DNA from: Alphaproteobacteria bacterium
Lineage (GTDB): Bacteria > Pseudomonadota > Alphaproteobacteria > ATCC43930 > CGMCC-115725
Direction: 5' to 3'
DNA: 19,030 bases
NCBI GenBank assembly: GCA_019237175.1
Contig: JAFAHP010000725.1
Span: forward strand, 1 to 19,030
A model generated the notes under the pieces. That model was given only the letters and a program-made list of their open reading frames with translations, made no database searches and was not told the origin of the DNA. This document shows, in pieces, positions 7,028 through 12,359 of this stretch. Numbering within the stretch: the first letter of the stretch is position 1; every line of letters starts with the position of its first letter. Made by a program: the position numbers and the translations under genes.

Positions 7028-7722
7028 GACGCACCCCCTCGGCGCGCGGCAATCAGAGCGGCGACCACCGGTCCGATCCGGTTGACCAGGACTTCGACGC
7101 CACGCTCGTTCGGATGCAGACCATCGGGCTGATTGAGGTCGGATTTCATCGCCACACCCTCCAGAAAAAACGGGTAGAGCCTTGCCTGATGCGCGCGCGC
7201 CAGATCGAGAAAGATCCGGTCGAATGCGCGATCATAGGCCGCTCCCCAATTGGGCGGCGCAAGCATGCCCAAGATCAAGACTCTGGCGCCGACAGCGTCG
7301 ATCTTATCCAGCATCTTGTCGAGATTGGCGCGCACCGTGGCCGGATCGATGCCGCGCAGCCCATCGTTGCTGCCGAGCGCCAGTATCACGAGATCGGGCT
7401 TATCCGCCAACGCCCAATCGAGCCGCGCCAAACCTCCCGCGGTGGTGTCTCCAGAGACCCCGGCATTGATGACCCGGACCGGAATACCGCGGGCGCGCAA
7501 CCACACTTCGAGGCGCGCCGGAAAGGCCTGTTCGGGCATCAAACCGTAACCCGCCGTCAGGCTGTCGCCAAAGTCGAGAATGACGGGGACGCGCGGCATT
7601 TGAGGGGTGGCGGCGACGACCGGCATCACCAGCGATGCGGCGACGACGATCGGGCAGACAGCGTTGAAAACGCTTCGTATGGCGCCATATCGTCGGCAGT
7701 TTTGCCGCCTGCGGGTCGGCAC
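7024..7722 (-). CDS. tesA: SGNH-fold arylesterase / TesA-like lysophospholipase, exported
   Basis: A GDSL/SGNH hydrolase of about 232 residues. Numbered from the chosen start, block I is DFGDSLTAGYG with the nucleophile Ser54, block II is INAGVSGDTT, block III is LALGSNDGLRG with Asn119, and block V is DGLHPNERG with Asp200 and His203. The N-terminus has a basic stretch and then VFNAVCPIVVAASLVMPVVAA, a probable signal peptide, so it should act in the periplasm on acyl or aryl esters. I chose GTG at 7722, preceded by GAGAAG, because ATGs at 7767 and 7803 have no ribosome-binding site and would run into the divergent ABC gene. It heads the four-gene operon. Its divergence from a YbbA-YbbP pair mirrors E. 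coli tesA, which supports the name. Confidence 0.88.
   Translation of the reverse strand: MPTRRRQNCRRYGAIRSVFNAVCPIVVAASLVMPVVAATPQMPRVPVILDFGDSLTAGYGLMPEQAFPARLEVWLRARGIPVRVINAGVSGDTTAGGLARLDWALADKPDLVILALGSNDGLRGIDPATVRANLDKMLDKIDAVGARVLILGMLAPPNWGAAYDRAFDRIFLDLARAHQARLYPFFLEGVAMKSDLNQPDGLHPNERGVEVLVNRIGPVVAALIAARRGGAS
7664..7693 (+). promoter_or_regulatory. Possible promoter of the ybbA-ybbP pair inside the arylesterase 5' end
   Basis: TTGAAA at 7664-7669 is followed after 18 bp by TATCGT at 7688-7693, reading toward the ABC gene at 7750. Only 27 bp separate the two divergent coding regions, so at least one promoter has to lie inside the opposite gene. The hexamers are imperfect. Confidence 0.3.
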
Positions 7723-7749
7723 CGCCGTTCTTCTCGGCCTAGATCGAAC

Positions 7750-8487
7750 ATGACCAGCTCGCTTCATACCGGCGGTCCGCTCGTAGTGATCGACGACGTC
7801 CATCTGACTCTGGGCAGCTCGGCGGGGCCCGTCAACATCCTGCGCGGGATCTCGTTCGAGATCGCGGCCGGTGAGACCGTCGCCCTGGTCGGTCCGTCGG
7901 GCTCGGGAAAATCGAGCCTCTTAATGGTATTGGCCGGGCTCGAGCGGCCGACCGCCGGTCGCGTGCTGCTCGATGGCCGGGATCTCGGCCCCCTCGATGA
8001 AAACGCGTTGGCTCGGTTGCGGTGCCGGCGGATCGGTATCGTCTTTCAGGGGTTCCACCTGATCCCGACCATGACGGCGCTGGAAAACGTGGCGTTGCCG
8101 CGCGAACTCGCCGGGGACCGCGACGCGTTCGCCGCCGCGGCACGAGGGCTCGACGCCGTTGGTCTCGGGCATCGCTTGGGCCACTATCCGGCGCAGCTTT
8201 CCGGCGGAGAACAACAGCGCGTGGCAATCGCCCGTGCTTTTATCGCGGGGCCCAAGCTATTGCTTGCCGACGAGCCGACTGGCAACCTCGACGCTGCGAC
8301 CAGTTGCCTTGTCATGGATTGCCTGTTCGAAGAGCGCCGTCGTCACAGAGCGAGTTTGCTGCTGATCACCCACGACGAGAACCTCGCCCAGCGCTGCGCG
8401 CGCCGCATCCGCCTCGCCGATGGCGTTGTCGCCGAGGACCGCCTGATTGCGATGCCGCAATACGGCGGGGCGCGCAGGATCGGGTGA
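7750..8487 (+). CDS. ybbA: ABC transporter ATP-binding protein, YbbA/LolD type
   Basis: A 245-residue ATPase with every expected motif: Walker A GPSGSGKS (48-55), Q-loop Gln100 in VFQGFHLIPTMTALENV, signature LSGGEQQ (150-156), Walker B LLLADEP (170-176) with the following TGNLD, and H-loop His208 in LLITHDE. The FQxFxLIPTxTALENV and ADEPTGNLD wording is characteristic of the MacB/LolD/FtsE clade, which works with FtsX-like permeases in mechanotransmission or extraction of envelope components rather than classical import. Next to an 841-residue double-FtsX permease and divergent from an exported SGNH esterase, it corresponds to E. coli YbbA. The gene ends in a GTGA overlap with the permease start. 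No ribosome-binding site precedes the ATG, so translation may be leaderless or weak. Confidence 0.93.
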   Translation: MTSSLHTGGPLVVIDDVHLTLGSSAGPVNILRGISFEIAAGETVALVGPSGSGKSSLLMVLAGLERPTAGRVLLDGRDLGPLDENALARLRCRRIGIVFQGFHLIPTMTALENVALPRELAGDRDAFAAAARGLDAVGLGHRLGHYPAQLSGGEQQRVAIARAFIAGPKLLLADEPTGNLDAATSCLVMDCLFEERRRHRASLLLITHDENLAQRCARRIRLADGVVAEDRLIAMPQYGGARRIG

Positions 8488-11009
8488 ATTCGGCGTCGCG
8501 CTTTTTGGCGTTGCGCCTCGCCCGCAGGGAGTTGCGCGGCGGGATTTCGGGGCTCGGCACCTTTATCGCCTGCCTGTTGCTCGGCGTCGCAACGATCGCC
8601 GCTATCGCGTCGCTCGCCGCGGCGCTGTCCGCCGGTATCGCCGGCAACGCGCGCGAGTTGCTGGGCGGCGATGTCGAGGCGCAGCTTGGCTACCGCCCCG
8701 CAGACGCCAGCGAACATGCGTTTCTACAACGGAGCGGCAGGCTGTCCGAAATCGCCTCGATGCGGGCAATGGCGCGCGCCTTCGACGGGAAACGCAGCAG
8801 CCTGATCGAGCTGAAGGCAGTCGACGCCGCTTACCCGCTTTACGGCGATGTCGTGCTGTCGCCTTCACAAGCACTCGGCGATGCGCTGGCGGCAAAGGAC
8901 GGGGTCTGTGGTGCCGTCGTCGACCCGGCGCTGTTTAGTCGCCTCGATATGAGGATCGGCGACACGATCAAGATCGGCGAGGCGGTGCTGCAGGTCCGCG
9001 GCACGATCGAAGGCGAGCCCGACGCCGCTGCGAGCGGGTTGATTTTTGGCCCGCGAGTAATGATTTCGACAGCCGCCCTTGCCGGCACCAAGCTGGTTCA
9101 ACCCGGCGCGCTCGTCAGCTACCGCTACCGGTTGCGCTTACCCGCGGGCAAAACGCCTGCCGAATGGATCGGCGCAGCGCGCGCCGCCTTTCCGGATGCG
9201 GGTTGGGAACTCCGCAGCTTTAGCCAAGCCTCGCCCGATCTGCAGCGGCTGATCGATCGGGTGGCGCTGTTCCTGTCGCTTGTCGGGCTGTCGACTCTGT
9301 TGGTGGGCGGCGTCGGCATCGGCAATGCGGTGCGCGGGCATATCGCCGCCAAGGCCACGACGATCGCCACCTTCAAATGCCTGGGCGCCCCGACCCGTCT
9401 TGTGTTTTTGGTATATATCAGCGAGATCGCGGGCTTGGCTGGGCTCACGATCCTCGCAGCGTTGCTGCTCGGGGCATTGCTGCCGATCGCTATAGCCCCG
9501 TTACTCAAACATCTGCTGCCGATCCTGGCACGTCCGGGAATTTATGGCCGCCCGCTCGCTTTTGCAGCACTCTATGGCGCACTGACAACCCTGCTCTTTT
9601 CGCTATGGCCGATTGCCGCGATAGGACAAATCCGGCCGGCCGCGCTGTTCCGGGACACGGTCGACCGCGCCCGTCGCCGCGTTCCCTGGGCGGCGCTGTC
9701 GGCGAGCGGATTGTTGACTTCGTGCCTCGCGATCACGACCCTCGCCAGTGCGCAGGACCGCCGGGTCGCGCTGTGGTTCATCGCCGGGGCAATTATGGCG
9801 TTCGGCCTGCTTTGGGCAACCGCTCGCGCGGTCATGCTCGCAGTCGGCAGGGTTGGTCAGCCGCGGCGGCCGGTGTTCCGCATTGCTCTTGCCAACCTGC
9901 ACCGGCCCGGCGCGTCGACCGCACAGGTTGTACTGTCGCTGGGGATCGGACTTACCGTGCTGGTGGCAATAGCCCTGGTCGAAGGCAATCTCAGGCGCCA
10001 GATCGACGAGCGGCTGCCGGCTGCCGCGCCCGCCTTTTTCTTTATCGACATTCAGCCGGCTCAGCTCGCCGGCTTTATCGCAATTGTGCGCGACATCCCA
10101 GCCGCGCGGATGGAAGAAGTGCCGATGATGCGCGGCCGCATCACCCGGTTGAACGGCGTGCCGGTCGAGCGCGCGCCGGTGGCCCCCGAGGCGCGCTGGG
10201 CGTTGCGCAGCGACCGCGGCCTGACCTATTCGGCGGTGCTGCCAAAGGGGTCGTACCTCGCCGCCGGCAGTTGGTGGCCGCGCGATTATCAGGGTCCGCC
10301 GCTGGTCTCATTCGACGCCGGTTTGGCTCGGGGTATGGGGCTGAAAGTCGGCGACACGCTGACGGTAAACCTGCTCGGCCGCGAGATTACGGCGCGCATC
10401 GCCAATCTCAGAAACATCGATTGGGAGCGCCTCGGCATCAATTTCACGATCGTTTTTGCCCCCGGAACCTTGGAGCACGCGCCGCAGACCGGCCTTGCCG
10501 CCGTCTATCTGCCGCAAGCCGAGGAGGAGGCCCTGATCCGCCAAGTCACCGAGCGCTTCCCGAACGTTTCGGCGATCCACGTCCGCGAAGCGCTCGCCGC
10601 AGTCAGCCGGGTCGTCGGGTTGATCGGCGGTGCGGTTCGGCTGACGGCACTGGTGACTCTGGCAGCAGGTGCGTTGGTGCTCGGTGGTGCCATCGCCGCC
10701 GGGCAACAGCGCCGCATCTATGATGCGGTGGTGCTCAAGGTGCTTGGCGCTTCCCGCGGCATGATCCTGTCGAGCTATTTGATCGAGCACGGTCTGTTGG
10801 GCTTGGTCGCCGGGCTTGTGGCCGGCGGGCTCGGTACGATCGCCGCCTATTTTCTGATGGCGCGGCTGATGAACGCCGAGTGGGTGTTTCTGCCGATGCC
10901 AGTCCTCGCGACGGCGCTCCTGGCGGTCGTGTTGACCGTGGCTCTCGGCTTTGCCGGCACGTGGCGTGCGCTCGGCGTCAAAACCGCGCGCCACCTGCGC
11001 AACGAATAA
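8484..11009 (+). CDS. ybbP: ABC transporter permease, YbbP family (double FtsX-like)
   Basis: An 841-residue inner-membrane protein starting at GTG 8484, whose GTGA overlaps the ATPase stop; AGGA lies just upstream. One helix (about 20-45) precedes a periplasmic domain (about 50-255) containing ARELLGGDVEAQLGYRPA. A block of helices follows (about 258-285, 307-340, 357-380 and two more). A second domain then contains RRQIDERLPAAAPAFFFIDIQ and MRGRITRLNGVPV, and a final FtsX-like module ends with VVLKVLGASRGMILSSYLIEHGLLG. Ten helices are visible in all, as in YbbP. The FLGA/VLGA coupling motifs (KCLGAP, KVLGAS) would contact the ATPase. The substrate of this family is not established; a link to lipid or envelope maintenance with the adjacent esterase is inference. 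Confidence 0.92.
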   Translation: MNSASRFLALRLARRELRGGISGLGTFIACLLLGVATIAAIASLAAALSAGIAGNARELLGGDVEAQLGYRPADASEHAFLQRSGRLSEIASMRAMARAFDGKRSSLIELKAVDAAYPLYGDVVLSPSQALGDALAAKDGVCGAVVDPALFSRLDMRIGDTIKIGEAVLQVRGTIEGEPDAAASGLIFGPRVMISTAALAGTKLVQPGALVSYRYRLRLPAGKTPAEWIGAARAAFPDAGWELRSFSQASPDLQRLIDRVALFLSLVGLSTLLVGGVGIGNAVRGHIAAKATTIATFKCLGAPTRLVFLVYISEIAGLAGLTILAALLLGALLPIAIAPLLKHLLPILARPGIYGRPLAFAALYGALTTLLFSLWPIAAIGQIRPAALFRDTVDRARRRVPWAALSASGLLTSCLAITTLASAQDRRVALWFIAGAIMAFGLLWATARAVMLAVGRVGQPRRPVFRIALANLHRPGASTAQVVLSLGIGLTVLVAIALVEGNLRRQIDERLPAAAPAFFFIDIQPAQLAGFIAIVRDIPAARMEEVPMMRGRITRLNGVPVERAPVAPEARWALRSDRGLTYSAVLPKGSYLAAGSWWPRDYQGPPLVSFDAGLARGMGLKVGDTLTVNLLGREITARIANLRNIDWERLGINFTIVFAPGTLEHAPQTGLAAVYLPQAEEEALIRQVTERFPNVSAIHVREALAAVSRVVGLIGGAVRLTALVTLAAGALVLGGAIAAGQQRRIYDAVVLKVLGASRGMILSSYLIEHGLLGLVAGLVAGGLGTIAAYFLMARLMNAEWVFLPMPVLATALLAVVLTVALGFAGTWRALGVKTARHLRNE

Positions 11010-11049
11010 CGCTTCTCGGCTGTGCCTTGGAAGCGGCGAGTGGCGGTCA

Positions 11050-11078
11050 TTGAAAAGATCGCGTTTTGTGCCAATATG
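11050..11078 (+). promoter_or_regulatory. Candidate promoter of the Bax-inhibitor-1 family gene
   Basis: TTGAAA (11050-11055) and AATATG (11073-11078) are spaced by 17 bp. The predicted transcription start is near 11085, exactly where a 7-bp-stem hairpin begins. The -10 match is imperfect. Confidence 0.4.
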
Positions 11079-11084
11079 GGCGGC

Positions 11085-11104
11085 GCGAGGGCAGGGTCCC
11101 TCGC
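11085..11104 (+). promoter_or_regulatory. Leader hairpin that can alternatively mask the ribosome-binding site
   Basis: Arms GCGAGGG (11085-11091) and CCCTCGC (11098-11104) pair perfectly around a 6-base loop. The CCCTC half (11098-11102) can also pair with GAGGG inside the ribosome-binding site GGAGGGG (11117-11123). The two pairings exclude each other. Confidence 0.4.
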
Positions 11105-11126
11105 ACGACTCTCTTTGGAGGGGTTA

Positions 11127-11843
11127 ATGGCTCTCGGTTCGCAGCCCCGTTGGACGGTACGGTCGGCGGACGCGCTGTATGGCGTCGATGTCGGCCTGCG
11201 GGACTATATGCTCCGCGTCTACAACTATATGGCGTCGGGGCTCGCACTGACCGGGATTGTCGCTTATGTGGCGGCGTATTCCGGCTTCTACGCTTCGATT
11301 GCGCGAACGCCGCTGATCTGGCTCGTCATCCTGGCACCGCTCGGTCTCGTGATGCTGATGAGCTTTGGCGTGCAGCGCATGCAGGCGAGCACCTTACAGC
11401 TCGTCTTCTGGTTGTATTCCGGCCTGATGGGCCTGTCGCTGGCGATGGTGTTCCTGATCTTTACCGGAACCAGCATCGCCCGCGTGTTTTTCATCACCGC
11501 CGGCACCTTTGCCGCGATGAGCCTCTACGGCTACACGACGCGCCGCGATTTGACGCAGTTTGGGGCGTTTCTGTTTATGGGGCTGATCGGCATTGTCATC
11601 GCCTCGCTGGTCAACATGTTCATCGCCTCTTCGGCGCTGCAATTCGCAATCTCGGTAATTGGGGTGATCGTCTTCACCGGTCTGACCGCGTGGGATACGC
11701 AGCAGATCAAGGAGATGTATTACGAGGGCGACGGTAGCGAGATCGCCAGCAAAAAGGCGATCATGGGGGCGCTCAGGCTATACCTCGACTTCATCAACCT
11801 CTTCATGATGCTGATGCAGCTGATGGGTCAGCGCCGCGACTGA
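11127..11843 (+). CDS. Bax inhibitor-1 / YccA family membrane protein
   Basis: A 238-residue protein with about seven hydrophobic helices, starting MALGSQPRWTVRSADALYGVDVGLRDYMLRVYNYM. Family signatures are MASGLALTGIVAY in the first helix region, VFFITAGTFAAMSLYGYTTRRDLTQFGAFLFMGLIGI in the middle, and the C-terminal LTAWDTQQIKEMYY, where the conserved Asp belongs to the proposed pH-gated calcium-leak site. YccA-type members bind the FtsH protease and modulate it. The ATG at 11127 is set by GGAGGGG at 11117-11123. The gene appears monocistronic, with its own candidate promoter and structured leader, and ends before a strong intrinsic terminator. No close functional link to its neighbours is visible. 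Confidence 0.95.
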   Translation: MALGSQPRWTVRSADALYGVDVGLRDYMLRVYNYMASGLALTGIVAYVAAYSGFYASIARTPLIWLVILAPLGLVMLMSFGVQRMQASTLQLVFWLYSGLMGLSLAMVFLIFTGTSIARVFFITAGTFAAMSLYGYTTRRDLTQFGAFLFMGLIGIVIASLVNMFIASSALQFAISVIGVIVFTGLTAWDTQQIKEMYYEGDGSEIASKKAIMGALRLYLDFINLFMMLMQLMGQRRD

Positions 11844-11864
11844 CCACCCCTCGGAGCTGAAATG

Positions 11865-11898
11865 AAATCGGCCGGGCCCGACGCCCGGCCGATTTTTT
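11865..11898 (+). terminator. Strong rho-independent terminator after the BI-1 gene
   Basis: A 12-bp perfect stem is formed by AAATCGGCCGGG (11865-11876) and CCCGGCCGATTT (11884-11895) around a 7-base loop. T residues continue to 11898 for a run of six. It lies 21 bp after the stop codon. The A-rich 5' flank is shorter, so function is best for the plus strand. Confidence 0.93.
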
Positions 11899-11955
11899 AT
11901 CGGGCCTTGGGCCTCTGGCCTCTGGCCCGACGCTGCTGGGCCGCCTGCGGTGCTG

Positions 11956-12342
11956 CTATCTCGCGGGAAGCGTTCGCGACGGGGCCGGCGTCAACAATTG
12001 CCCGAGCTGAATTGTGTCAATCCGACCTTCCCAATATTCGACCAGCGCGTCGGTATTGAGCGCAACCCATTCGAACACCGCCCGCTGATCGCCCGCGGAC
12101 AGCCGGCCGGCGATTAAGTGCGGCGACGGGCGCAGCCCGACAACCGCGGTGGCTGCGGTGTTCATCTGATTGCCGTGCGTAAGGTTCACTTTGACCCGCA
12201 CATCGTGCCGCGCGTTCCCGCGGGGGCTGACCCACACCGTCATCGGCAGCCCCGTCGTCGCGGGATAAAGGTTGGCCATCTCAAAGAGCTCGTCGCTATC
12301 CGCTGGCTCCGCGCTCTCTACGACGATCTCCTTTGCCTTCAT
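11956..12342 (-). CDS. Conserved hypothetical protein downstream of polA
   Basis: A 128-residue soluble protein beginning MKAKEIVVESAEPADSDE, followed by MANLYPATTGLPMTVWVSPRG, HDVRVKVNLTHGNQM and ending in FEWVALNTDALVEYWEGRIDT plus a short Pro/Arg tail. I do not recognise a named family with confidence. The arrangement of a basic His-containing strand followed by a W-x-x-x-N-x-x-x-L-x-x-Y-W helix is reminiscent of small DUF4160-like proteins found with toxin-antitoxin pairs, but that is a weak resemblance. GGAG seven bases ahead of the ATG supports the start. The gene begins 17 bp after the polA stop and is probably the last gene of that transcription unit. There is no signal peptide or membrane segment. 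Confidence 0.75.
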   Translation of the reverse strand: MKAKEIVVESAEPADSDELFEMANLYPATTGLPMTVWVSPRGNARHDVRVKVNLTHGNQMNTAATAVVGLRPSPHLIAGRLSAGDQRAVFEWVALNTDALVEYWEGRIDTIQLGQLLTPAPSRTLPAR

Positions 12343-12359
12343 CCCACACTCCGTTGTCG

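Noticed and set aside
9377..10723. A 448-residue frame within ybbP in another plus-strand phase
   Set aside because: It is an Arg/Pro-rich shadow of the permease, with no start signal or hydrophobic segments.
11862..12059. A 65-residue plus-strand frame after the BI-1 gene
   Set aside because: It spans the intrinsic terminator and runs antisense into the conserved hypothetical gene.
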